64,000 nucleotides of DNA from Kutzneria sp. CA-103260 (lineage in GTDB: Bacteria; Actinomycetota; Actinomycetes; Mycobacteriales; Pseudonocardiaceae): the NCBI RefSeq assembly GCF_018263855.1, contig NZ_CP073318.1, positions 4,092,001-4,156,000 of the forward strand, written 5' to 3'. The notes under the pieces are model-generated. The model saw nothing but the letters and a program-made list of their open reading frames with translations, had not been told where the DNA came from and did no database searches. How positions within the stretch are numbered: the stretch's first letter is position 1; every line of letters begins with the position of its first letter. This document shows, in pieces, positions 9,877 to 19,300 of the stretch. A program made the translations under genes and the position numbers.

Positions 9877-10286
9877 GCCGCCACCCCTGCCTTGTAGCCC
9901 AGACGCACACTGCCGACCGACCGGCTCCCCACCGACACGGTCGCCTTGCACACCCAGTCCCCGTCCCGCCCGGTCCACTCCAGGGCGATGTCGAGCTCGT
10001 CGCCCGGGAACACCGCGCCGAGGAAGCGCGCCGACTCGATGCCCCGCAGCACACCTGGCCCAGGGGCGGTGAACTCCGAGGCGGTGAGCTCGGCGCCACG
10101 GGTGACGCACTCCAGCACGCACACGCCCGGGAAGATCGGGAATCCCGGGTAGTGCCCCGCGAACACCGGCTCGTCACCGGTGATGCGGGCCGACGCGGCG
10201 GCCCGCCACTTCGCGCCGTCGGCGGTCAGACCGGCGTGCACCCGCACGTCGGCGATCACCGGACTGCGCCGCGATAAACCGCTCAC
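9873..10286 (-). CDS. Hotdog-fold dehydratase subunit carrying the catalytic His
   Basis: This short 137-residue protein has the FabA/FabZ active-site loop AGHYPGFPIFPGV followed by a Glu in CVLECVTRGAEL, but lacks the PHRYP segment seen in its partner. The GTG at 10286 was chosen because it starts one base before the CLF stop codon, which leaves no room for a longer reading frame with a better site. It overlaps the next gene by GTGA. I infer that it forms an obligate pair with 9367-9876 and dehydrates beta-hydroxyacyl-ACP to give conjugated double bonds. Confidence 0.87.
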   Translation of the reverse strand: MSGLSRRSPVIADVRVHAGLTADGAKWRAAASARITGDEPVFAGHYPGFPIFPGVCVLECVTRGAELTASEFTAPGPGVLRGIESARFLGAVFPGDELDIALEWTGRDGDWVCKATVSVGSRSVGSVRLGYKAGVAA

Positions 10287-10287
10287 C

Positions 10288-11385
10288 TCACACCTGCCCC
10301 AGGAGCCGGAGCACGGCGCAGCCGGTGGTGCCGCTGCGGTCCACCGAGCTGACCAGCACAACCTTGCCGGCCGCCTCGGGGTCACGCTCGGCCGCCGCCA
10401 GCAACGAGGCGATCTGGAAGGACACGGACGCCGCCGCGGTGTCGCCGATCAGGTCGCCGGTGGTGATCCGGTTGACCGTCGGCGCACCGAAGACCTCGGT
10501 CAGCACCGCGCGTTCGGCCTCGGCGGTGGCGTCGGGAGCCTGCGAGGCGACCGCCGCCCACACCTCGGACGGCTGCACGCCGGCCTGCGCCAGGACGCTG
10601 TCCACGCGGGCCTTGAGGGCCGGCCGCAGGTCGTTGTCCAGGTAGGCCGAGGACTCGACCGCCAGCAGTTCGGCCAGCGGCTGACCGTAGGCGCCGACAG
10701 TGTCGGCCGGCTCCATGAGCAGCATGACGCAGCCCTCGCCCAGCACGGCGTCGTGGTTCTTGTCGCCGCGGCTGTGGAAGTCCAGCCAGGACCGGGCGTT
10801 GCTGTACTCCTCGACGCCGCCGACCAGAACCTTGGCCGCCCGCCGGGAACGCAGCAGCCGGCGCCCGTAGGTCAGCGCGGTCAGGCCGGCGGTGCGGCCG
10901 CCGGCGATCGTGGCGTTGGGGCCCTTGAGCTGGTACCAGATCGCGCACTGGCCGGCGGCGCAGTTCATGGTGGTGTTCGGGAACGCCGCCGGGTCGACGT
11001 AGAAGGGCTGCTCGGCGGTCAGCGAGGTCCGGGTGAAGTCCATCATGGACTGCGCGCTGCCGGTGGTGGTGCCCAGCACCAGGCCGGTGTCCGGGCCGGT
11101 GTCGATCACCTGGTTGCCCTCGGCGTCCTTGATCAGCCTGCCGACCGTGGTGACGGCCAGGCCGGTGACCCGGTCCATCGAGCGGGTCCCCTTCTTGCCC
11201 AGCGCCTCGCGGACGTCGAAGCCGGGGACCAGGCTGGCCCGGCGGTCCGGCACCTGCCAGCGCTCGGTGTCCACATCGGACGCCGTGGCCCGGCCGGCGT
11301 GCACGCCGTCGACGAACGCGTCGCGGCCGACGCCGTACGGGCTGACCACGGACCAGCCCGTGATCATCATGCGGTCGGCGGTCAC
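10288..11385 (-). CDS. Type II PKS chain length factor (ketosynthase beta subunit)
   Basis: The 365-residue protein has the ketosynthase fold (MITGWSVVSPYGVG at the start, MNCAAGQCAIW and LKGPNATIAGG in the middle) but no active-site cysteine. At the place where the KS has TACSAG it reads GGRTAG, so Arg takes the Cys position. The HGTGT and GHS histidine motifs are also degraded. This is what is expected of a chain length factor that pairs with the KS at 11382-12632. The GTG start at 11385 overlaps the KS stop (GTGA). Confidence 0.9.
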   Translation of the reverse strand: MTADRMMITGWSVVSPYGVGRDAFVDGVHAGRATASDVDTERWQVPDRRASLVPGFDVREALGKKGTRSMDRVTGLAVTTVGRLIKDAEGNQVIDTGPDTGLVLGTTTGSAQSMMDFTRTSLTAEQPFYVDPAAFPNTTMNCAAGQCAIWYQLKGPNATIAGGRTAGLTALTYGRRLLRSRRAAKVLVGGVEEYSNARSWLDFHSRGDKNHDAVLGEGCVMLLMEPADTVGAYGQPLAELLAVESSAYLDNDLRPALKARVDSVLAQAGVQPSEVWAAVASQAPDATAEAERAVLTEVFGAPTVNRITTGDLIGDTAAASVSFQIASLLAAAERDPEAAGKVVLVSSVDRSGTTGCAVLRLLGQV

Positions 11386-12632
11386 CGGTCCCCCTCGTAC
11401 TTGCCGAGCACGGTGATCGCGTTGTTGCCGGCGAACGCGAGCCCGTTGTTCTGGACGATCTTCAGGTCGGCCTCCACGGCCACGTTGGGCACGCAGTCGA
11501 TGCCGCACTCCGGGTCGGTCTCGACGTGGTTGATCGTCGGCGGGATGAACCCGTGCTTGATCGCCAGCGAGCAGGCCGCGGCGGCCAGCGCGCTGGCCGC
11601 GCCCATGCTGTGGCCCAGCATGGACTTCAGCGACACGGTGCGCGGCGGCTGGCCGCCGTACACCTCGCGGATGGCCGCGGTCTCGCAGATGTCGTTGGCC
11701 TTGGTGCCGGTGCCGTGGGCCGAGATCAGGTCCACTTCGGACGGTTTGACGCCGGCGTTCTCCAGCGCGAGCTCGATGCAGCGGGCCACGCTCTGCTGGT
11801 TGGGCGCGACCGGGTGGTGCGCGTCGCAGTTGAGGCCGTAGCCCAGCACCTCGGCGTAGATGGTGGCGCCACGGGCCAGCGCGGAGTCCAGCGGCTCCAG
11901 CAGCAGCACGCCCGCGCCCTCGCCGGTCAGGATGCCCTGCCGGTTGATGTCGAAGGGCTGGCAGCACTCGGGTGCGATCGTGCCCAGCCGGTAGAAGCCG
12001 GAGAAAGTCTTGCGGCACACCGCGTCCGCGCCGCCGCAGAGCGCGAACTCGGCCTCGCCGAAGCGGACCGCGTCGAAGCCGTAGCCGATCGAGTAGTTGC
12101 CGGCCGAACAGGCGGTGCCGATGGTGGAAGTCTCCACATTGGACAGCCGCAGCTCCTGGGCGATGGCCGTGGACAGCTGCGAGGCCGGCGTCCGGCGCAC
12201 GTGCACCGGGTCGAAGTCGGCCGCTCCCCCGGCCAACTCGACGCCGACCAGGCCGTCCATCTCGAAAGCCTCGCCGTCGGTGGTGCCGATGGACACCATG
12301 CCGCGCCGCTGGGACAGCTCGCCCTCAGCCAGGCCAGCGTCCTCGACAGCCATCCGCGCCGCCGCGGTGGCGAAGCGGCTGGCCCGGCCCAACTGCTCGA
12401 CGGGCACGGTGCGGATCCAGCCGGTCGGGTCGAAGCCGACCACCTCGGCGCCGTTGGAGTGGGCGAAGCCCTCGGTGTCGAACGCCGAGATGGGGCGCAC
12501 CCCGCTGCGCCCGGAGCGGATGCCCTCGGTGTATTCATCCACCCCGATGCCGATACTGGAGACAACCCCAAGACCGGTCAGGACAACCCGGCGCGGCAAC
12601 CCGGAGGCCGCGCCGGAAACTACGTGGGACAT
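11382..12632 (-). CDS. Type II PKS ketosynthase alpha subunit
   Basis: The 416-residue ketosynthase has a complete Cys-His-His set: Cys in GTACSAGNY near residue 175, His in SAHGTGTKAND near 304 and His in LGHSMGAAS near 340. The ATG at 12632 was chosen over one 42 nt upstream because GGAGGGGG precedes it at good spacing. With the CLF next door it would elongate a malonyl-derived chain on the ACP. The accompanying KR and dehydratase pair make this a reducing (polyene) type II PKS. No cyclase or aromatase gene is present. Confidence 0.93.
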   Translation of the reverse strand: MSHVVSGAASGLPRRVVLTGLGVVSSIGIGVDEYTEGIRSGRSGVRPISAFDTEGFAHSNGAEVVGFDPTGWIRTVPVEQLGRASRFATAAARMAVEDAGLAEGELSQRRGMVSIGTTDGEAFEMDGLVGVELAGGAADFDPVHVRRTPASQLSTAIAQELRLSNVETSTIGTACSAGNYSIGYGFDAVRFGEAEFALCGGADAVCRKTFSGFYRLGTIAPECCQPFDINRQGILTGEGAGVLLLEPLDSALARGATIYAEVLGYGLNCDAHHPVAPNQQSVARCIELALENAGVKPSEVDLISAHGTGTKANDICETAAIREVYGGQPPRTVSLKSMLGHSMGAASALAAAACSLAIKHGFIPPTINHVETDPECGIDCVPNVAVEADLKIVQNNGLAFAGNNAITVLGKYEGDR

Positions 12633-12710
12633 TATTCCCCCTCCAGCGTTCTCCACCGATACGGGGAGCGGCATGTGCGTGCTGCTCCCCGTATCGCCAG
12701 AATGATCGGC

Positions 12711-12962
12711 CTACCAGCCGGCCGCGTCGGCGACGACGTCGTAGACGCCCTTCAAGTTGACCAGCTGGGACAACTTGTCCTGATCGATGACGATGTTGAA
12801 TTCCTTCTCGACGGACGCCAGGATCTCGATGGCGCGCAGCGAGTCCGCGCCGTGTTCCTCCTGGAAGAGGCTGGTGTCGGTCACCTCGTCCTCGTCGAGT
12901 TCAAGAATTCTGCACACGATTTCCTTGATCTTGACACTGCGCTCGTCAATGGACATGGTCAT
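12711..12962 (-). CDS. Acyl carrier protein of the type II PKS
   Basis: The 83-residue acidic protein has a phosphopantetheine site, EEHGADSLRAIEI, with Ser41. It is the first gene of the PKS transcription unit, about 78 nt ahead of the KS. A second in-frame ATG two codons in is an equally possible start. It carries the growing polyketide and probably hands the acyl chain to the first condensation domain of the NRPS at 13335-21092. Confidence 0.93.
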   Translation of the reverse strand: MTMSIDERSVKIKEIVCRILELDEDEVTDTSLFQEEHGADSLRAIEILASVEKEFNIVIDQDKLSQLVNLKGVYDVVADAAGW

Positions 12963-13081
12963 GCTTCCACCCCATCATTCTCCACCGCCCGCCATGCGCC
13001 GCGCTCCCCACGAACAACGGACACAATGCTGGCCACGACGGTGATACATACCTCTACCGGAACCCCATTCGGGGAGTACCC

Positions 13082-13110
13082 AAGATAACTCTGCCGGCAG
13101 GTGTGCGCAA
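13082..13110 (-). promoter_or_regulatory. Candidate promoter of the PKS operon
   Basis: On the minus strand the 175-bp gap between MbtH and ACP contains TTGCGC, a 17-bp spacer and TATCTT, a reasonable match to a housekeeping promoter. It is about 120 nt upstream of the ACP start. It is the only well-spaced pair I noticed in the gap. Confidence 0.4.
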
Positions 13111-13137
13111 GAAAACTTGGGACAGTTCTCTCGTTAT

Positions 13138-13338
13138 TCACACCCCCCGCAGACTCACCGGACGCATATCCGTCCAGTGCTGCTCCACGTAGTCGAGTGA
13201 CCCCTGGCGACTGTCCTCGCCGTGCACCACCGACCAGCCCCCGGGCACCTCGGCGAACACCGGCCACAGGCAGTGCTGGCCCTCGTTGTTGGCCAGGACG
13301 AGAAAGCGCCCGTCCTGGTCGTCGAACGGATTCGTCAT
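13138..13338 (-). CDS. MbtH-like protein
   Basis: The 66-residue protein begins MTNPFDDQDGRFLVLANNEG and ends with the family signature WTDMRPVSLRG. It has the conserved tryptophans that dock on adenylation domains. MbtH proteins are chaperone-like partners needed by many NRPS A domains. The ATG at 13338 overlaps the NRPS stop codon (ATGA) and has GAGGA 8 nt upstream, so it was preferred over the ATG at 13344. It probably serves both NRPSs of this cluster. Confidence 0.95.
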   Translation of the reverse strand: MTNPFDDQDGRFLVLANNEGQHCLWPVFAEVPGGWSVVHGEDSRQGSLDYVEQHWTDMRPVSLRGV

Positions 13339-16300
13339 GACCATTCCTCAGCTTCCAGTTCGAACTCGTCGATGTCTTCCTGGGTCAGCGACACCAGCGA
13401 GAGGTCCGAGGGCGTGTAGCCGCCGGCGTCGGGCCGGCGGGCGTGCTCGACCAGCGCGTCCAGGGCACGGAACCAGCTGCGGGCCAGGTCGTCGACCGCA
13501 GGCTCGTCCAGCAGCCGCCCGGCCCAGGTCCAGGTGGCGACCAGGCGCGGCCCCTCCGGCCGGTCCTCGGTGAGCGCGTTGACGTCGACCACATGCGGCA
13601 GCGACATGCTCGGGTCCGCGCCGGCCCCGCCTAGCGCCTCCTGCTCGGCGCTGACCGCCCAGTCCTGGGGCTTCGGCGTGCTCATGCGGCCGAGGTAGTT
13701 GAAGCCGATCTGCGGCCGGGGCGCCCGCGCCAACACGCCGGCGGTGGTCGGGTTCAGGTGGCGCAGCAGGCCGTAGCCGATCCCCTTGTCGGGCACCGCC
13801 CGCAACTGCTCCTTGACCCGCTTGAGCACGTCGCCGACCACCGGCCCGCCGGCCCACACCTGGGCGAAGTCGACCGGGCCGGGGTCGAGCCGGATCGGGT
13901 TGATCGTGGTGAACCAGCCCACCGTGCGGGACAGGTCGACCCGCTCGCCGATGTCCTCGCGGCCGTGGCCCTCCATCTCGATCAGCACGCCGTTGCCGGC
14001 ATCGCCACCCCGGCGACGCCGCCAATCGGCCACCGCCAACGCAAAACCGGCCAGCAGCACGTCGTTGATCTCGGCGTGGAACACCGACGGCACCTCGGTC
14101 AGCAACGCGACCGTCTGCTCCACCGACAGCCGCAGCCGCAACTGCCGCGCCGTGCCGTGGACGTCCCGATTCGGGTCCAACTCCCCAGTGCCCAAGGGAC
14201 GTTCCGGCTCGGCGGTCATGGCCAGCCAGGTCGGCAGCTCGTCGGCCCGCAGCACGCTGGTGGCCTCCGCCGCCAGGACTTCGGCCCAGCGGCGGAAACT
14301 GGTGCCGACCGGCGCGAGGTCCGGCTCGACCCCATCGGCCAGCGCGTTCCACGCCGCCTCCAGGTCGGGCACCAGGATCCGCCACGACACACCGTCAACC
14401 ACCAAGTGGTGCAACACAAGGATCAAGCGGCCCGGCTGGTCGGGGCCGGCGTCCAACCACACCGCGCGGACCATCTGCCCGGCGTCGGGGTCCAGGCCGG
14501 CCTGTGCGGTCGCGCCCTGCGCGATCACCAGCGCCCGCAGCGTGTCCTCACTCGCCCCAGTGGCATCCACCCGAGTGAGGCAGTCGGTCGCGGCGACCGC
14601 ACCGGTCGGCCGGACCTCCAGCCGCCAGGACTCGTTGCGGCGCAGGCGCATCCGCAACACGTCGTGGCGATCGAGCACGGCCTGCAACGCGGCGGCCAGC
14701 ATGTCAAGGTCGGCGCCGGCCGGCGTCTGCACGACCGCGCACTGCTGGAACCCGGTCACCGAGCCGGACTGCTCGGCCAGCCAGTGCACGATCGGCGTCA
14801 GGCCGACCTCGCCGATGCCGTCGTCGGCGCTGACCTCGGCCTCATCGGCCACGTCCTCGGCGACAGCGGCCACGGCTTCGGCCGTCTTGTGCAGGAACAC
14901 GTCACGCGGGCTGAGCACCAGGCCGGCGTTGCGGGCCCGGCTGACCACCTGGATGGCCAGGATGCTGTCGCCGCCCAGCTCGAAGAAGTTGTCCTCGACG
15001 CCGACCCGCGGCAACCCCAGCACCTCGGCGAACAGCCCGGCGACGATCTCCTCCTGCCGGGTGCGCGCCTCGGTCACGCCGACCACAGTCGCGTAGTCCG
15101 GCGCGGGCAGCGCCTTGGTGTCGAGCTTTCCGTTGGTGGTCAGCGGAATCCGGTCCAGCAGAACGAAGGCCGACGGCACCATGTAGTCCGGCACCTGGTG
15201 GGCGGTGTGCTCACGCAGCGCCTTGATCTCCGGTTCGACGCCCGCCGCCGGCACCACGTAGGCGACCAGCCGCTTGTCGCCAGGCCGGTCTTCGCGGACC
15301 ACGGCCGCGACCTGCGCGACGTCGTCGTGGCTCGCGACCGCCGACTCGACCTCGCCCAGCTCGATGCGGAAGCCGCGGATCTTGACCTGGTTGTCGGCCC
15401 GGCCGACGTAGTCCAGTTCGCCCTTGGCGGTCCAGCGCACCAGGTCGCCGGTGCGGTACATGCGCGTGCCGGGCGCGCCGTACGGGTCGGCGACGAAGCG
15501 TGACCCGGTCAGCGACGGCCGGTTCAGGTAGCCCCGGGCCAGCCCCGCGCCGACGCCGGCGATGTAGAGCTCGCCGGGAATGCCGACAGGCACCGGGCGC
15601 AGGGCCTGGTCCAGCACGTAGAGCCGGGTGTTGGCCAGCGGCCGGCCGATCGGCGGCTTCGGCGTCTCGGTGGTCAGCGCCGAGCTCATCGTCACGCACA
15701 CCGTGGCCTCGGTCGGCCCGTACGCGTTGATCATCGCGCGGTCGCCGGACCAGCGTTCCACCAACTCCGGCGGGCAGGCCTCGCCGGCGAGGATGAACAC
15801 CAGGTCGGTGGGCAGGGTGATGTCCGGCGGGAAGGCGGCGACCACGGTCGGCGAGAGCACGCCCAGGTTCACCTGCTCCCGGCGGATCAGCTCGGCGACC
15901 GGCGCGCCGCCGGCCCGCTCCTCGGCCGACGCCACGACAAGCGTCGCGCCGCAGAGCAGAGCGGTGTTGATCTCCCAGCAGGCCGCGTCAAAGCTGAGCG
16001 AGGCGAACTGGAGCATCCGGGTGTCCGGGCCGATACCGAAGCGCAGCCGCTGCTCGGCGGTCATCGCGACGATGCCGGCGTGCGGCAGCACCACGCCCTT
16101 GGGCTGGCCGGTCGAGCCGGAGGTGTAGATGACGTAGGCCGGGCTGAGCTGGGTCACCGGCCGGATCCGGTCGGCGTTGGTGAGGTTGGAACCGTCCTGT
16201 TCGGACAGTTCCCGGTCCAGCAGCAGCCGGGGCAGATCCGTCGGGACGCCGTCGCCGGTGGCGGCCGTGGTGATCGCCATGGCCGGGTGGGCGTCGGCGA

Positions 16301-19300
16301 ACAGGTAGGCGATGCGGTCCGGCGGGTAGTCCGGGTCCACCGGCAGGTAGGCCGCGCCGGCCTTCTGCACCGCGAGCACGGCCACGATCATCTCGGCCGA
16401 GCGGGGCAGGGCCAGGGCCACGATCTGCTCGCTGCCGATGCCGGCCCGCACCAGGGTCCGGGCCAGGCGGTTGGCCCGCTCGTTCAGCTCACGGTAGGTT
16501 AGCCGCGTGTCCTCGAACACGACCGCGATCGCGTCGGGCGTGCTGGCTGCCTGGGCCTCGAAGCCATCGGTGATGGTGCCGTCCGGGATCTCGACGACGT
16601 GGTCGTTCCACTCGTGCAGGATCCGGTGGCGCTCCTGCGGGTCGAGCACGTCGAATCCGCTCAGCGGCCGGTCCGGCTGTTCGACCAGCGCGGTCAGCAA
16701 CCGCACCAGGCGGCCGGCCAGCGCCCGCACGGTGTCGGCCTCGTACAGGTCGGTGCTGTACTCGACGAGCGCGGTCAGGCCGCCGTGGTCGGGCTGCTCG
16801 GCGAACTCGAAGGTCAGGTCGAACTTGGCCGTGCCGGTGGGCACCTGCCGCACCTCGGTGTCCACTCCGGACAGTGTGAGGTCGGAAACGGCGTTGTTCT
16901 GGAACACCAGCATGACCTGGAACAGCGGCTGCCGGGCCAGCGAGCGGCTCGGGTTGATCACGTCGACCAGCCGTTCGAACGGCACGTCCTGGTGGGCGTA
17001 GGCGGCCAGGTCGGTGGCGCGGACCCGGGCGATCAGGTCGGCGAAGCTCGGGTCGCCCGAGACGTCGTTGCGCAGCACCAGCGTGTTGACGAAAAAGCCG
17101 ACCAGGTTGTCCAGGGCCTCGTCGGTGCGGCCGGCGATCGGCGTGCCGAGCGGGATGTCGTTGCCCGCGCCGAGTTTGGACAGCAGTGCGGCCAGGGCGG
17201 CCTGGAGCACCATGAACACCGTGGCGCCGTTGGTCTTGGCCAGCTCGGCGATCCGGGCGTGCAGGTCGGGGCCGAGCTCGAAGTCGACGCGGTCGCCCCG
17301 GTAGCTGGTGACCGCCGGTCGCGGGTGGTCGGTGGGCAACTCGATCTGGTCAGGCAGATCGGCCAGCGCACCCTGCCAGAACTCCAGCTGCTTCGAGACA
17401 ACACTCTCGGGGTCGTCCTCGCTGCCCAGCAACTCGTGCTGCCACAACGTGAAGTCCGCGTACTGCACCGGTAGTGGCGGCGGATCGGGCACCTGCCCGG
17501 CGACGCGGGCGGCGTAGGACTCGGCCAGGTTGTGGAAGGCCGGGACCATGGACCAGCCGTCGGCGGCCACGTGGTGGACCACGAGCACCAAGGCGTGGCG
17601 GTCAGTGTCCACAGTGAACAGATGGGCCCGCACCGGCAGCTCGGTGGCCACGTCGAAGCCCTTGGCCGCCGTCTCGCGCACGGCGGAGTTCAGCTTGGAC
17701 TCGGCGATCTCGGTGGTCGGCACGATCAGCGCGACCGCCGCCGGGTCCAGCACCAGCTGGCGCGGGACGCCGTTGACGTCCGGGTACACCGTGCGCAGGC
17801 TCTCGTGCCGGGCCACCAGGTCGCCCACCGCGGCCACCAGGGCATCGGTGTTCAGCGGGCCGGTGAGGTGCACGACCGAGGCGACGTTGTAGGCCGCGGA
17901 CGCGGCGCCTTCGAGACGGTTCAGGAACCACAGTCGTCGCTGGGAAAAGGACAGCGGCACCACCTCGGGACGCTGAGCCGGCACCAGGGCCGGCCGGACG
18001 TCCACAGATCCGTTCAGCTGCTCGGCCAGCTCGGCGACGGTCGGGGCCTCGAACAGGACCCGGACCGGCACCTCCACGCCCAGCACCGAGCGGACCCGGC
18101 TGACCAGGCGGGTCGCCAGCAGCGAATGCCCGCCCAGGTCGAAGAAACTCTCGGCCACGCCAACGGAAGGCAGGCCCAGCACCTCGGCGAACAGGGTGCA
18201 CAGGATCTCCTCCTGCGGGCCCCGCGCGGCGCGGCCACCGCCGACGGCCGCCGCCTCCGGCACGGGCAGCGTCTTCCGGTCGACCTTGCCGTTGGGGGTC
18301 AGGGGAAGCGCGTCGAGGACCATCACCACTGACGGCACCATGTACTCCGGCAGCACCTCGGCGACGCCCTCGCGCACCACCGCCGGGTCGACCGCGCCGA
18401 CGACGTAGCCCACCAGCCGCTGCTGGCCGGCGGTGTCGACCCGGACGTCGACCACTACGTCGGTGATCCCCGGGACGGCTCGCAGGACGGCCTCGACCTC
18501 ACCCAGTTCGATCCGGTGGCCCCGCACCTTCACCTGGAAGTCCCGACGCTCCAAGAACTCCAACTGACCATCAGGCAGATACCGAACCCGGTCACCGGTG
18601 CGGTACATCCGCGCGCCAGGCACCTCCGAGAACGGGTCCGCCATGAAGGAAACGGCCGTGCGGGGTGTGTTGTGCAGGTACCCGTGACCGACACCGGTGC
18701 CACCGACGTACAGCTCACCCGGGACACCGACCGGAACCGGCTGCAAGCCGTCACCCAGTACATACAACTGCGTGTTGCGCACCACCCGGCCGATCGGGAC
18801 GCGGACGTCACCGAGTTCGTGGCCGGTCCGGATCACCGCGTGCGTAACGTCATCCGCGCACTCCGTGGGCCCATAAGCGTTGACCAGCGGAATCAACGGG
18901 AAACGCTCAAACCACCGGGCACACAGATCCGGCGGCAATGCCTCACCCGTCACCACCAACCACCGCAGATCGGCCAACTCCGGCACACCAGAACCGGCAT
19001 CCCAACCATCCAAGGCGGCCCGCAGCAGCGACGGCACAACCTCCAACACCGTGCACGGCACCGCGAACAGGGCATCGGGATCGGCGGCGACCTCGCGGTC
19101 CACCACACACACCGTGCCGCCGACCATCAGCGGCAACAGCATCTGCCACACCGAGATGTCGAACGTCAACGGCGCGTTCTGCACCACCACATCAGTCGCC
19201 GACACCGCCAGATCCTCAGCCTTGGCCAACAGGTGATTCACCATGCCCCGGCGATGCACCATCGCACCCTTGGGCTTACCCGTCGACCCCGACGTAAAGA

